NCBI GenBank assembly: GCA_026874595.1
Contig: CM049311.1
Location: 21,382,676 to 21,446,675, forward strand
DNA length: 64,000 bases
Reading direction: 5' to 3'
Origin: Sipunculus nudus
Taxonomy: Eukaryota > Annelida > Sipuncula > Golfingiida > Sipunculidae
Part shown: piece after piece, positions 13,101 through 22,628 of the stretch
Numbering within the stretch: position 1 is the stretch's first letter
Layout: each line of letters starts with the position of its first letter
Translations under genes and position numbers: made by a program
The notes under the pieces: generated by a model
What the model saw: the letters and a program-made list of their open reading frames with translations, nothing else
Databases searched by the model: none
Told to the model about the DNA's origin: nothing

Positions 13101-15774
13101 ATTAACATACCTTTCATTAAATAGACTAAAACATTTGTTCTCCATATCTGAAGATGACATTTGTGCCTATATTCAAACTGTATTGAAAAACAGCTAATAT
13201 TTCAGCCCTGGCATATTACAGAATTACTTATCCATATCTCAGTGACAGTCACTGCTGACAGGTGCTGCCAGTGTGATGGGTAAAGTCAATTAGAAAATAA
13301 TATTAAACTTATGTATGTACTATCCCTCACACTTTTCTTTTCAAATACATTAACATACATTTTATCAAACAGACTAAACCATTTAATTGGTCTCCATATC
13401 AGAAGATGAAATATGTGCCTTTATGCAACCAATATGGAAAAAAACAGCTAATATTTCAGCCCTAGCATATTACAGAATTACTGATCCATACCTCAGAACA
13501 TCTGCCACATTTCAGATTGATCTATTTCCTGTTCCATATAGCATAAACCATGTGTTAGGCTAAGCAAAAGACTAACCTGTAATGTACAGTTGGTGTCTTT
13601 CTGTAGAAACTCTGTGAAACGTGGCACAATGCCAGTCTGTATCACTTCATCTATAGGTGGATTGGGCTCTGGACAATACAAGAAACAATCAATTACATGT
13701 CTACACACACATATTCAATTTCTTTCCATAGTATCTTCAAGATAATTGCTCAAATTTGTTTAGAATCAATAACATCTTATCAGTGATTTCCATCATGCAC
13801 AACATCATGGTTTTACATTTCTATTTTTGATTTTCTCAAATCAGCCAATTCAGCTCTCATTGTACAAAATGAACTGGATCCCATTGTAAAGCTATGATTT
13901 CTTCCTGCAGATCACCAAATTTTAATATTCAATACCTCATGCACCCTTTGGAAAATGGGTTAAGTGACAATGGTAATGCTTCACTAAAAATGGGACACAG
14001 ATTCCAGTACAGGCATGCAAGTAAGAAAATTTCTATTCACTTTTAAATAAGCCTGAACTTAGGCCTTAGTAGTGGTATTTGAAAGTTTCTTATTTCTTGT
14101 ACAACTGTTATAAATTTAGTAGAAGTCTCCCCTTCTGCAGGGCTCCATAATTTCAGGGGACAATTGAATTAAAATCACTGACTGATCCTGACTGGTGTAT
14201 GCTAGCAATGACTGTTACCAATTAGTCATATTCAGACTTAAAATAGAAAATGTAGGTGCTGACCTCTAGAGAGAAGTTTCCTAAACATTTGTGTTGCTGC
14301 CAACTGCTGCTCCAGGTTATCGCTATAAAGAGCTTGTACCATTTCCTGTGTGATGATGCCCTGTGAAAGAAAGTTCAAAGGTCATATCACATTTGATTTA
14401 CTTTCAAAAACATATACAACAACGACTGCCGTGGAAATTGAGGCAATTAAAAAGGAAGCCACAAAACCCTCAAATTCCAAAGAAACCAATTTTTATTTCA
14501 CTGCAGTTGAACTTTCAGTATTTGTGGCGTCTTATGTTTAAAACAGCAAAGATGCATGATCGTGCATGTGTTTCCTGATCTTCACATGATACAGAAGGTA
14601 TGTCAGGACTCAACATTTATGGTTAACTGCTTGCCCAGGGCAAGTAAAAATGGTGGCAGGGCAACCAACAGCGGATTCCTACTTGCCCAACTGGGCAAGT
14701 GGGTGCAAAATAAACCTATATACAAGGGCCTGAATCTTGACTAATCTTAAGTTGGCCACTTTCTTTTTAAGGAGATGTGAAAACATATTTTAATACCTCT
14801 AGCTGTAATTAAATGCAAGTCTTAAATCTATGCAAATGCCAAAGAGAAATATAATTAACAAAATAATCATGTGGATCAAATTTTTGGTGGTTGTGGCCAG
14901 GATTACTGATTTTGTGGGACAAGTAAAAACCATGTAGGGCAAGTAGAAGCTAGTTGTCACTTGGTCTACCTGGCAAATATTTTCAAAAGTTAATGTCAAG
15001 CCCTGTACATGATATAAAAGATGAATATTTGATCATCTGTCACTTTTCAATCAGTCATGAAACATGACTTAAAACCAATTCCTGACACTATTATACACCA
15101 TTTGCCAGGAACTCACCCCAAATGTCAAAGCTGAGGATGTGACCAATGTGTCCTGCACGGCAGCTGCACCTTCTTCAAGTTCTTCTGCTGGGACATTCAC
15201 ATTACGCCGCTTAAAAAGCTGAAAGAAAATATCAGCTGGCATTAAACTAAGTATGTGGATTCTGTCCCTCGAACTTCAGTAGCTACCAGCTAAGAACAAT
15301 GTAACTCTCTTGATTCCAGAATTTTACTTACCTTATCAATATGCATGTTTTATATAAATACACAAATATACTGAGGAGGCAGTTTCTCCTGTCAAAAACA
15401 GCTGCAGTCAATATTGTATGTACTAGACCAGTTGTAAAATGCTCTAAAAGACCTTACAATACGTAGACAGCTAAATGGTCTAGCAAGAATGCATTAACAA
15501 CATGTGTATGATGTACCGTAATGTCTACTTGAATTCGTACAGGAAAAAATAATTATTTTTCTCAGTGTGTTAATTATTATATGTAAAATATGACAAATTA
15601 GAATATTGCAGGAGAGAAGATCACCTGAGAATCGGCGGGGGGCGATAATAGAGGATGTACGGCAACCCTCATGTTAATTATTATTTAACACTTGTTCGGG
15701 TATATATGCGAGCGCTGCTGGTGACGATAAAGATATCCATTATATCCTGTAACTGGCATTTTATAAACCAGTGC

Positions 15775-15819
<45 letters not shown>

Positions 15820-17769
15820 ATACAGGGTTTTAGCCGCGCCGCACGGGGGTAACCGGGACGGCCTGTACTGCCGGCGGGAACAAACTAAACTAAACATTTG
15901 TAACCCACAGACCGGCACAAAAGTTCATAAAGATCGTAAAAAAATCCAGCTACCGGCAATGGAACTTCAGTAATTTTTTTACCCTAAACTGTTAAATTTG
16001 TACCTCATTAGTATGTTTACAAATTTATTTGATCACGGCTATGGTGCAAAAAGAATTGACAGGAGTCACTGATCACCTTAATATTACACATCAAATAAAT
16101 TACTGGTAAACAAACAAGCAACGATCTTCGAAGGGTTTCACAGTTTGGACATGAAAGGAAAACATCATTAGCCAGAAGTCTCTCACTGCATACATCGGTG
16201 CGTAGCATCATTAGCGGTAAGAAAATAGGCTATTGTTTTGTAATAATTCATGGCAACATTTAATTCATTTATTGTATGGATTTCAGAATACGCCCTAAAA
16301 AAGCAATGGTGATTTTCTCAGGGCGTTAATGAAATTTATTCCGGTTGCCACCTGGCGGCAAGTGAACTTATTACAGCCATGAATATGTAATCTCACCATA
16401 TTTATTTATATATTTCAATAAATTAAATGTTTATTTTACCCGTTTGGTAATTCCAGTGGAAAGAAATAAATGAAAAATATATGTTTATGATATTTCTAAA
16501 CTGGGACGGGGGAATAACATAAAAGGGGGAAAAAATGTGATAGGTTTGAACCAGGGGTATAAGGCTAACATTCTCTCTGTTCATGCGCCTCTAACCAATC
16601 GGCCACAGAAGCCAATACAAGCATTTAAGTTTTTATTTGGGAGATTCCAATAAGATTCATACAGCGGGGTAAAAAAAATAAATTATTTCATGGACATTAC
16701 CGGCATTTATCAAATAAAAACTCTGGAAGACAGCGATATATCCTTTGTAGTTGCGGTTCAAAGCACTCTGACGATCTCCATTTAACCTTTGATGTCTTGC
16801 AGCACCAGGTCATGCCTGTGATCAGTGGTCCGTGCGAGGTTTGTCCCGAGTGGATTACCAGTATATGATCATCACCTTATGTGATTTTTTCCCCACTTAC
16901 AAATCCTTCTTATTCTATTATTAAGTAAACAAAATATTACCGATTAAAACACATTTTTTACCTCGAGTTCTACTGTTCAAATCACATTCATGTTGTAACA
17001 AGTCTGAAGCAAAGATGGCTCATCGGTATCAATTAAGTGACAGTTTTTCCTATTTACAAACATGAAGTCGCAAATCTGATAAAATTGTTCCGATAAATTA
17101 TCATGTTACTGCCACGCACTAGGACATAAAGATGTCTTGTTATCAGGTGAACAGCGTCGACATTTGATTTATCTCAGTATGCAAAGCCGTTTTAATCATA
17201 GCAACAATTATGGTTCATACGGACCGCCGGTGGTCACCGGCAATAGCTAATATCGGCACAGTATGTTGGTGTACGAATTCATATATGTATTATAGAAAAA
17301 TATGTTTCAGGAAATTTATAGTGTGCGAACTAATGAAGGATACGAACTAATGTAGACATTACGGTATACTGGAAATCCAGTTATTTTACAGGTAGAAGAA
17401 CAATATTGCTTTTAGACTGATAAAATCATCTCGTAAATCATTAGGATATTTTAAAAACTGACATAAAAAGGGCTTGCAATAAATGACAAATCAGTGATGA
17501 TGATTTAAATGATTGTTAAGCACCTAAAAATTAATAGAGATTTTTTCGTGGTAAAATAATTGTGTTATTCTGTAACTGTCACAGGGCTACAGTACAAGAA
17601 ATCTGTATGTTCACATTAATTTAACACTGTGTACCTGTTGTTCACGTTTTTGTTTTCGGAGCTGTATACCTTCCTCTTCTCTCCGTCTCCGCATTTCTTG
17701 CGAATCCATGCCTTTGTTTTTATAGGACTTAAGACGATGGTTGGCAGCCGGGCTCCCTGGTTCCGTCAT
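1001..17769 (-). CDS. KPNA6: Importin subunit alpha (KPNA1/5/6 type), 3' end off window
   Basis: Adaptor that binds classical NLS cargo and links it to importin beta for nuclear import. Coding exons in transcript order: 17635-17769, 15117-15218, 14264-14360, 13577-13668, 12628-12759, then 11568-11656 or 10094-10182, then 7941-8040, 5795-5958, 4138-4216, 2910-3163, 1001-1176. All have GT-AG introns and phases that join without error. About 473 residues are visible, against roughly 530-540 in the family; the acidic, CAS-binding C-terminus must lie left of base 1. Visible are the N-terminal importin-beta-binding domain ([13 protein letters not shown]-type basic clusters) and armadillo repeats with the W..N ladder (AWALTN, VWALGN, VWCLSN, SWALSY, CWTISN, AWAITN). 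The N-terminus resembles the KPNA1/5/6 clade rather than KPNA2 or KPNA3/4; which vertebrate paralogue is closest cannot be settled. Exon 6 is duplicated, the outstanding oddity. Confidence 0.95.
1272..1803 (-). repeat. Family B interspersed repeat, copy 1
   Basis: Read on the minus strand it starts at about 1803 (CATATGACAGGAGTATTATG), passes a CCGTCCGTCCG run and then shows about four diverged units of roughly 110 bp, each with a 'gataacttac ... gaaaatcc ... accaacagataatctcacctga ... catatttaataaggtca' pattern. It ends near 1272 with 'gtgcacttgtta'. The same architecture appears in plus orientation at 37085-37612. No ORF. Lies in importin alpha intron 10. Confidence 0.7.
2910..3163 (-). CDS. 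KPNA6: Importin alpha coding exon 10 (ARM6-8, minor NLS site)
   Basis: Residues 331-414. [40 protein letters not shown] and [18 protein letters not shown]: the ARM7 and ARM8 W..N pairs that form the minor NLS-binding site. Acceptor TTTCAG, donor CAG|GTGAGG, 254 nt. Confidence 0.96.
3517..3786. repeat. Tandem repeat, 3 x 90 bp
   Basis: Three near-identical 90-bp units starting GGCAATATCAGTATAATAAC at about 3517, 3607 and 3697, in importin alpha intron 9. Because 90 is a multiple of three, the minus strand stays open through all units, giving a spurious 30-residue repeat. Confidence 0.9.
3869..3884 (+). repeat. Poly(C) run, 16 nt
   Basis: Sixteen consecutive C in an AT-rich intron. Length may be unreliable in the assembly. 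Confidence 0.9.
4138..4216 (-). CDS. KPNA6: Importin alpha coding exon 9 (ARM6)
   Basis: Residues 304-330. [20 protein letters not shown] then DDIQTQ. Acceptor TTGTAG, donor CAG|GTGGGA, 79 nt; phase returns to 0. Confidence 0.94.
5140..5740 (+). repeat. Family F interspersed repeat, copy 1
   Basis: About 600 bp homologous over its length, in inverted orientation, to 39800-40400 in FIG4 intron 17. Shared landmarks are 'ccaccacagcccatatg', 'attataatgagcccc', 'gtttacaagacaataatga' and 'gaatgaataa'. It carries a perfect CRE-like TGACGTCA near 5268, which is TGACATCA in the other copy. No coding sense; class unknown. Sits in importin alpha intron 8. Confidence 0.75.
5795..5958 (-). CDS. KPNA6: Importin alpha coding exon 8 (ARM5)
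   Basis: Residues 250-303. [20 protein letters not shown] then [20 protein letters not shown]. Donor AT|GTAAGC, phase 2. The acceptor (GTAG|GTGAGC) and the first bases of this exon are repeated twice more just upstream in the intron; see the repeat at 5930-6117. Confidence 0.95.
5930..6117 (-). repeat. Tandem repeat duplicating the exon 8 splice acceptor
   Basis: Three units of about 78 bp, each holding the intron-exon junction of importin alpha exon 8. The true junction is at 5958; diverged copies of 'gcagggccgggctcacctac' end near 6038 and 6116. Each keeps the AG|GTGAGCC order on the minus strand, so each is a possible decoy acceptor. The units continue as 'aaaatcaacagtagttcatggtctg'. Confidence 0.85.
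6135..7546. mobile_element. TIR DNA transposon, about 1.4 kb, TA target site
   Basis: Perfect terminal inverted repeats of about 23 bp beginning CCGTAAAATCTCCACTTAAA, flanked by TA on both sides (6133-6134, 7547-7548). Sub-terminal 'aaaccgca' motifs recur inside. It interrupts the last unit of the tandem repeat at 5930-6117: joining the flanks at one TA restores 'caatagTAgttcatg', as in the uninterrupted units ('caacagTAgttcatg'). No transposase is recognised; a 91-codon ORF at 6838-7113 matches nothing I know. TA duplication suggests the IS630/Tc1/mariner/pogo group; non-autonomous. Confidence 0.88.
7941..8040 (-). CDS. KPNA6: Importin alpha coding exon 7 (ARM4)
   Basis: Residues 216-249. 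[14 protein letters not shown] then [21 protein letters not shown]232 and N236 continue the NLS-binding ladder. Needs two bases (CA) from exon 6a or 6b. Acceptor TTTTAG, donor AAG|GTAAGT. Confidence 0.95.
8795..9442. other. CpG-rich patch in importin alpha intron
   Basis: About 650 bp with markedly higher GC and CpG than the surrounding intron, between exon 6b and exon 7. On the minus strand it holds two CCAAT boxes (ATTGG on plus at 9333-9337 and 9388-9392) and a GC box (CTCCGCCC on plus at 8995-9002). Its ends carry an inverted TGACCTC / GAGGTCA pair, so it may instead be a transposable element. No exon with a good start is apparent. Confidence 0.4.
10094..10182 (-). CDS. KPNA6: Importin alpha exon 6b (ARM3, alternative version)
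   Basis: 89 nt, phase 0 to 2, a tandem copy of exon 6a. Encodes [20 protein letters not shown] then NEGILGPLV. Acceptor TCTGCTAG behind a good pyrimidine tract, donor CA|GTGAGT. Groove residues W, N and D are kept; changes lie at E/Q, Y/F, Q/N, A/I, V/G and L/V. No stop codon or frame damage, so it reads as functional. Confidence 0.92.
11480..11490 (+). repeat. Poly(C) run, 11 nt
   Basis: Short mononucleotide run in the intron upstream of exon 6a's donor side (between exons 6a and 6b). Confidence 0.85.
11568..11656 (-). CDS. KPNA6: Importin alpha exon 6a (ARM3, alternative version)
   Basis: 89 nt, phase 0 to 2. Encodes [20 protein letters not shown] then QEGALVPLL. Acceptor TTTGTAG, donor CA|GTAAGA. 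Contains the ARM3 W, N and D of the major NLS groove (W189, N193, D197). It shares about 70% of bases and 23 of 29 residues with exon 6b, 1.4 kb downstream in the transcript, and the reading frame allows only one of the two per mRNA. Confidence 0.93.
12628..12759 (-). CDS. KPNA6: Importin alpha coding exon 5 (ARM2, major NLS site)
   Basis: Residues 143-186. [15 protein letters not shown] carries the ARM2 tryptophan and asparagine (W147, N151) that grip the NLS backbone. Ends FEDVQEQ at a phase-0 donor (CAG|GTAATG), so either version of exon 6 can follow. Confidence 0.96.
13005..13495. repeat. Direct duplication, 2 x about 245 bp
   Basis: Two diverged tandem copies in importin alpha intron 4, starting at 'gctgacaggtgctgccagtgtgatggg' near 13008 and 13254. 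They share 'cacacttttct', 'aatacattaacatac', 'tctccatatc' and 'acagctaatatttcagccct'. No exon is included. Confidence 0.85.
13577..13668 (-). CDS. KPNA6: Importin alpha coding exon 4 (ARM1-2)
   Basis: Residues 112-142. Encodes [18 protein letters not shown] then the [12 protein letters not shown] block conserved in the family. Acceptor GTCCAG, donor CAG|GTTAGT, 92 nt; phase returns to 0. Confidence 0.95.
14264..14360 (-). CDS. KPNA6: Importin alpha coding exon 3 (first ARM helices)
   Basis: Residues 80-111. Encodes [20 protein letters not shown] and [10 protein letters not shown], the start of the armadillo domain. Acceptor TTCACAG, donor GAG|GTCAGC, 97 nt, ends in phase 1. Confidence 0.94.
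14605..15000. repeat. Family E interspersed repeat, copy 1
   Basis: Shares head and tail with 53575-53985: 'ctaatcttaagttggccactttctttt' and, near the end, 'ttactgattttgt', 'agggcaagtagaagc' and 'attttcaaaagttaatg'. Internal 'ttgcccagggcaagt' and 'cttgcccaactgggcaagt' are small palindromes. Non-coding, in importin alpha intron 2. Confidence 0.65.
15117..15218 (-). CDS. KPNA6: Importin alpha coding exon 2 (IBB end)
   Basis: Residues 46-79. Begins [10 protein letters not shown], the conserved end of the IBB, then an acidic linker (EELEEGAA). Acceptor TTTCAG, donor GGG|GTGAGT, 102 nt, phase 0 to 0. Confidence 0.95.
15779..15813. repeat. (TA)n microsatellite
   Basis: About 17 TA units inside the TIR element. 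Confidence 0.95.
16536..16611 (-). repeat. tRNA-like SINE head or tRNA pseudogene
   Basis: On the minus strand a pol III A box (TGGCCGATTGG, 16595-16605) is followed at normal distance by a B box (GGTTCAAACC, 16543-16552). The D-arm GCC/GGC pairing is visible, but the T stem and acceptor stem do not pair, so this is not a working tRNA. The start GCTTCTGTGGC is shared with 33118. Confidence 0.65.
17635..17769 (-). CDS. KPNA6: Importin alpha coding exon 1 (IBB domain)
   Basis: Residues 1-45, start [20 protein letters not shown]. The arginine-rich RRRREEEG block and the following RKQKRE are hallmarks of the importin-beta-binding domain. The ATG is the first in frame and follows a TTTAG acceptor directly, so the 5' UTR continues in an upstream exon. 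Donor CAG|GTAC, phase 0. Confidence 0.95.
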
Positions 17770-18710
17770 CTAAATTTGATAAAACAAGACGTGCATTTAA
17801 TATAAATGTAATCAGACAGTATTAGCCAAATATTTCGAGGGGAAACATCCTGAAACAGGATTCCAGCTGGAATATTTCTTTCATTAAATAAATGACCATA
17901 CACATTACACGACTCAAAGCATTAAGTTAATGGTTAACTACTTGCCTGTGGCGTTTGCTAAACTTTTGGGGGAAAGAGGTACGGAGGCTAGTTAGGTCTC
18001 CTACAAGTTTAACCAACTGAGTAAATGGATTTCACAGATCTTACCTAGATCTTATTAGGCCATTTCCTTTGTTCAAGTTATTAATTCATAATGATTTCAC
18101 CTATTTATCTTCCTTACCTCATGTGTATTTTAAATATTTATGATGAAATAATTAAAATGCAAACATATAAACACATGCTTATTGCCTAACATGCAAAAAT
18201 ACAAAAATTAAATGGAACATACTGTATCAGGAATTTCATTTTTTCTAAGGGCAAGTACTTTCAAAACACAGAGCTTAATAAAAATGAGTAAAAACTTGAG
18301 CTTTTCCTGGTTTAGACAATGATGTTTTTAACACACGTTGGATAGAGAACTATAAGAGACATTTGTTAAAATGGTATTCAATTTTTTCCCTGAATCTGAC
18401 TGTTAAAGCAAACAGAGAATCATGGTTAAGTTCTTCTGTAACATGTTCAGTGTGTGATGATGGAATTTTACCATTACATGATCGTTCTAGGTTGATTTAA
18501 ATTTCATATACCCTGAAAAAAGTCATGCTAGCGTCATCTAGACATAACCATAACCTTAAAAAATTCCCCATTCCAATTCACAGGGTTTTTAAATGTACAT
18601 AAAACAAATAAGATAATGAGATGTCCGAGAGCTCTGTCCTTTGATCTTATAAAAATAGATCGATAGATGGAACAGAAAATTATTTATCCACCAGAAATCA
18701 AATCCCAAGT

Positions 18711-18729
18711 CCCCCCCCCCCCCCCCCCC
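18711..18729 (+). repeat. Poly(C) run, 19 nt, followed by poly(A)
   Basis: Nineteen C, then ACA and about twelve A. Confidence 0.9.
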
Positions 18730-19075
18730 ACAAAAAAAAAAAAACCCTGACCATAAAGAACAACAGTACCGGTACAATCTTTTCCCTTACACCAGTAAAT
18801 GATGGCTTTGTCTATAGACGAAATTGCCATTAAATGAAAGTACGAGTTAATTAGGCAACACAACTAAGCTGGGGCCTAAGGACTACTTATGAAATACAAG
18901 TGACAAGACTCCTGATCTCGGGCCCGGTGTCTGACAGACGGTGTGAAACATCGCACCGCCATGGGCCCCAATGTGCGCACTGCGGGCCCGGAAAGAAAAA
19001 CACAGCATTCCAAACAAATATAATCAGACTTTCCTTCCATCCAAGAACCTGATAAACCTTTCACATACCTTTTAC

Positions 19076-19190
19076 CTGTGTTGTGTACCTAGTTTACAAT
19101 GAAGTCTAACTGTTTAACTGTTCAGAATAAATGGAAGCGATGTGATTTCTTCGCCGTACGAGGCAGAAATTTAACTCTTCATTGAGCATG
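19076..19190 (-). promoter_or_regulatory. KPNA6: Candidate importin alpha 5' UTR exon
   Basis: The importin ATG follows a splice acceptor directly, so a non-coding first exon must exist upstream. On the minus strand CACAACACAG|GTAAAAGG gives a good donor after 19076, with no upstream AG-rich acceptor and a GC/CpG-richer start near 19150-19220. The left border is set by the donor; the right border is a guess. Confidence 0.4.
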
Positions 19191-19200
19191 CGTTAGGGAA

Positions 19201-19209
19201 ACCGGAAGT
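19201..19209. promoter_or_regulatory. ETS/GABP-type motif ACCGGAAGT
   Basis: A perfect match to the ETS core common in TATA-less and bidirectional housekeeping promoters. It lies just upstream of the candidate importin alpha first exon and in the head-to-head gap with FIG4. Confidence 0.4.
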
Positions 19210-19796
19210 AATGATTGACATGTGCTGCGGCAGCGCAAATATAGTTTAAGATTTGTCCTGCCTGACAGGTTTAATTGGGATATAAAATGGACCCTGTATA
19301 CTTCAAACATGAAATTAAAGTGTTTAAAGCCTTCATTTGCTCAGGAACTTTGTGAACGGACCGTCTTTTGGCGTGATTTACGAACGAAGGTCAAGGTTGT
19401 TTGATGAGCCCTGCAGACCAGTTTGTTTTATTTCAATTGACCATATTTACAAATTGCATCCCATTTCAATAGATTTCAACATTTGCGAAACCACATATAT
19501 TATTGTATTTATCATACATATTCCTTTACTTTGCACATTATCAGCTTTAAATAAAGTTCATGTTTGCACACATCTGTATTGTTTATCGATAAATAAAGAA
19601 AGGATTTTTTTTCTGTTCCTTAACATGGCTAAGTAAAAGGCAATAAAAAATCACTTCGCAAACCTTGGATGTGCGAGGAATAATTTTATTTCTAATAATC
19701 ACTGTCGAAAAGTTTTAATGTGACACTTTTGGATTAACAAACTGTTTTAATATTTTAAATGTTTTTTGTTATTTTAATAATAATAAAAAATAATTA

Positions 19797-19803
19797 AAAA
19801 AAA

Positions 19804-19878
<75 letters not shown>
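19797..19878. repeat. (AAT)n-(ATT)n palindromic microsatellite
   Basis: About 11 AAT units run straight into about 14 ATT units, so the tract is a near-perfect inverted repeat able to form a long hairpin or cruciform. Confidence 0.95.
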
Positions 19879-19879
<1 letters not shown>

Positions 19880-19980
19880 AACATAGTAAAAACAATAATA
19901 ATAATCATTATCATCACAATTATATTAACCATATAGAATTAACCATAAGAAGAAGCACTTGAAGAAGAACAACAACAACT

Positions 19981-20165
19981 CTAAACATGCAATATTTTAT
20001 AATTTATAGCCCTTTTTACTAAACAGTATCGAAGTATTTTAACACACTTTTTATAAACAGTATCGAAGTCTGATAGCCCTTTTTACTAAAAAGTATAGAT
20101 TTATTATAGCCCTTTTACTAAACAGTATCGACGTATTATATAGCCCTTTTTCACTCAATAATAAA
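19981..20165. repeat. Tandem repeat, about 4 diverged units
   Basis: Four copies of 'atagcccttttactaaacagtatcg(a)' with variable spacing, bracketed by 'aaacatgca.tat' on both sides. Intergenic. Confidence 0.75.
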
Positions 20166-20454
20166 CATGCAGTATAAAAGAACAGTTTATAAAGCGCTCA
20201 GAATGTAGAAGAGTCTTACTCCAGAGCGTTCAACAAGAAAATGTTGGTAGTCTCATTTCTTTGTAAACGAATTTTCACAAATTTCTTATAACTCGTATAT
20301 ATATACACCTTTGTAGTGTTTCTGCGGTATTAAAGGCAACAAGGCACACACACACACACGTACATATATATATTCTAACCACATTCACCTGATGATCGGG
20401 TCGCATCCCGTGAAACAGACTGTTGTGAATTAACAGTGTTGTTTTTCTTCAAAG

Positions 20455-20455
<1 letters not shown>

Positions 20456-20520
<65 letters not shown>
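20456..20520. repeat. (TA)n microsatellite
   Basis: About 32 perfect TA units. Both strands stay open as poly(Tyr-Ile), which is not coding. Confidence 0.97.
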
Positions 20521-20529
<9 letters not shown>

Positions 20530-21488
20530 TAATGCACATCGACCAACACTTTTTTAAAACATGTTCAATATGTTGCACAAATGTTTCAACGGAACATATT
20601 CTAACAAATTTCGTTGATATGAAACTATTATAACAGGAGCTTTGTAAAATGTTACAATTCCTTTAAAAATTAATATAATGTTGAAGAGGCATTTATATAA
20701 ATTATAACAGTCTCTTTAACCTAATAATCATAGCTCTGTCAAAATAATGTCTGTATATGAAAGGATAATTAATCACATTCTTAAGTATTATGAGAAAAAA
20801 ATTTCATTTTTTAAATGTAACACTAAATTGAAATGAAAAAAAAACCAAACGTTTTAATAGAATATAACAGTGGAAAAAAGGAACATCCCGTAAAACATTT
20901 TGGGAAAATGTGTTTAATTATTGTAAAACATTCACTTAAATATTCAAAATGTTTATGGTAAAATGTCAAAAACATTATTATAAAATATTTTATGTGCTAA
21001 CAGGAATAAAATCATACTTATATTTATATAAGTTAAGGATAAACAAATCGATCTCCCATGCATGTATAGTTACTGTACATACTGCACTTTAATATTACAT
21101 AAATAAGCTCGATCAGTTCCAAGTTATTGCCAATCAGGGTTGTTTTTCTTAAATAACAAAGAAACTGATATCTTCAAAAACACTGGATAAAACTGGAACT
21201 TCTGTAGAAATGGGGGTTCTTCCACCTTCGATGGGAAGTAACTGGAAGAATGTGGAATTCACTGGACGTTATTATTCATTAGATAATTGTCATATCTTTA
21301 TTTGATTAAAAGTCATTTTGTTTTGTTTTAACCAATGATGAAACAAAATAAGAGTTAGAAATAAGTTCTCCAGGAACAATATCCCAATCGTTCTTGCGTA
21401 ATTTTGAGACAAATTTACAAAATGCATGCATTGGCCGCGGTGCTTGCTTTATTTTAATTAGACTTTACCTGGAATGATGATGAAACAG

Positions 21489-21489
<1 letters not shown>

Positions 21490-21566
<77 letters not shown>
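21490..21566. repeat. (AT)n microsatellite
   Basis: About 38 AT units in the importin alpha-FIG4 gap. Confidence 0.97.
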
Positions 21567-21568
<2 letters not shown>

Positions 21569-21966
21569 CCCACAATTAAGACTCACGCCAGGGCTATATG
21601 TGATTTTTATCTTTTTTTATTTTATTATGCAACATATGATTGATGAGCACATTCAAACTCCTATGATGGATTTCCATTTTTTGCCAATTACGAGGAAGGT
21701 GAAACCCCCTGTATCGATGGACCATTTATTTACGTAGAACCTGTCCGACACGCCAAAACAAATCACTCCTCCCTCTCTTCTCTTCAGTGGCAAATGACAG
21801 TAAACGATGAGGAAATTTTGTGATATTGTATATTTTATCATTCACCGAAAATGAAGCCATTCCTGTCATTGTGATCTGTGGGAAAACTGGTAGTAAGTGA
21901 TAATAATGGAATGGAGAGACATGAAATCTTTGAGCCTTGTTCACATTGATAGAAGTAGCTAGAAAG

Positions 21967-21970
<4 letters not shown>

Positions 21971-22000
<30 letters not shown>
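21971..22000. repeat. (CT)15 microsatellite
   Basis: Fifteen CT units about 0.5 kb upstream of the FIG4 start exon, possibly a GAGA-type promoter-proximal element; that role is a guess. Confidence 0.95.
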
Positions 22001-22004
<4 letters not shown>

Positions 22005-22505
22005 GTGTTTAAATACATAAATATGTTAAGGCTGTTGTGTCCACATTGTGCCAGTCACAAAGAAAAGAGGATTTTATAGTTACATGTTATTTTATATTAG
22101 GCCCATGGTGAATTATATTTTGGACTAATTAGAACAAGGAAAATTAAAATACTGTATGTGTACTTATTCTAATAGTATTAATTGGTTTATTAACAGAACG
22201 CCATTTGAAAAAATCCATAGAATTATACCTGTTAATTAAAAATTGTACACCAGCATATTTTTTGTTTATTCATATCTCAAATATATTAATATTTGGTTAC
22301 AGTCAATCGAGGTTAAAACCAAGTGCTGCTCCCATGAAAAAATGCTTCATTAGTAGTCAAAAAGAAATTTTATATATGTCAAGACCAATCATCTGTTGCA
22401 AGCATTAAATGTACTTTAAAAGCTTGCCCTATAATCTCCATCATTATTAATTCATTATAATCAAGTCCTTCTAATAAGTATTCAGTTTTTTTTCTTGTTT
22501 TGTAG

Positions 22506-22628
22506 GAAAGTTACTGCAGATCAGTTTTGAAAATACAACCAGAAACCCCTTCACATGATCACACAACTACGATGGAGTTTCCCCTTATCAGCTGTGTACA
22601 GAAAGTGGTTATCTATGAGACCAAGGCA
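22506..22628 (+). CDS. FIG4: FIG4 exon 1 (5' UTR from 22506, coding 22572-22628)
   Basis: A strong pyrimidine tract and acceptor (TTTTGTAG) end at 22505, so the visible 5' UTR is probably itself spliced to an upstream exon. ATG at 22572 opens [19 protein letters not shown] (residues 1-19), aligning with the family's SVQKLVLYET block. Donor GCA|GTAAGT. Confidence 0.9.

Larger units (their letters stand above)
15516..17364. mobile_element. TIR DNA transposon, about 1.85 kb, TA target site
   Basis: Ends are inverted repeats: left CCGTAATGTCTACTTGAATT, right (reverse complement) CCGTAATGTCTACATTAGTT, with TA at both borders (15514-15515, 17365-17366). TACGAATTC-like motifs recur sub-terminally. 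It contains a (TA)n run and a tRNA-like SINE head. No transposase ORF. The CCGTAA..TCT.C start matches the first bases of the element at 6135-7546, suggesting related families. Fills most of importin alpha intron 1. Confidence 0.8.
17770..22505. other. Divergent intergenic region, importin alpha / FIG4
   Basis: Apart from the candidate first exon, the ETS motif and the microsatellites listed separately, nothing coding is seen. A GC-rich island with three GGGCCC palindromes lies at 18915-18990. FIG4's transcription start is not resolved. Confidence 0.6.

Noticed and set aside
20375-20633. Poly(Tyr-Ile) ORFs on both strands, also at 15655-15852 and 21474-21737
   Set aside because: They are (TA)n microsatellites read as codons; no start context, homology or splice support.
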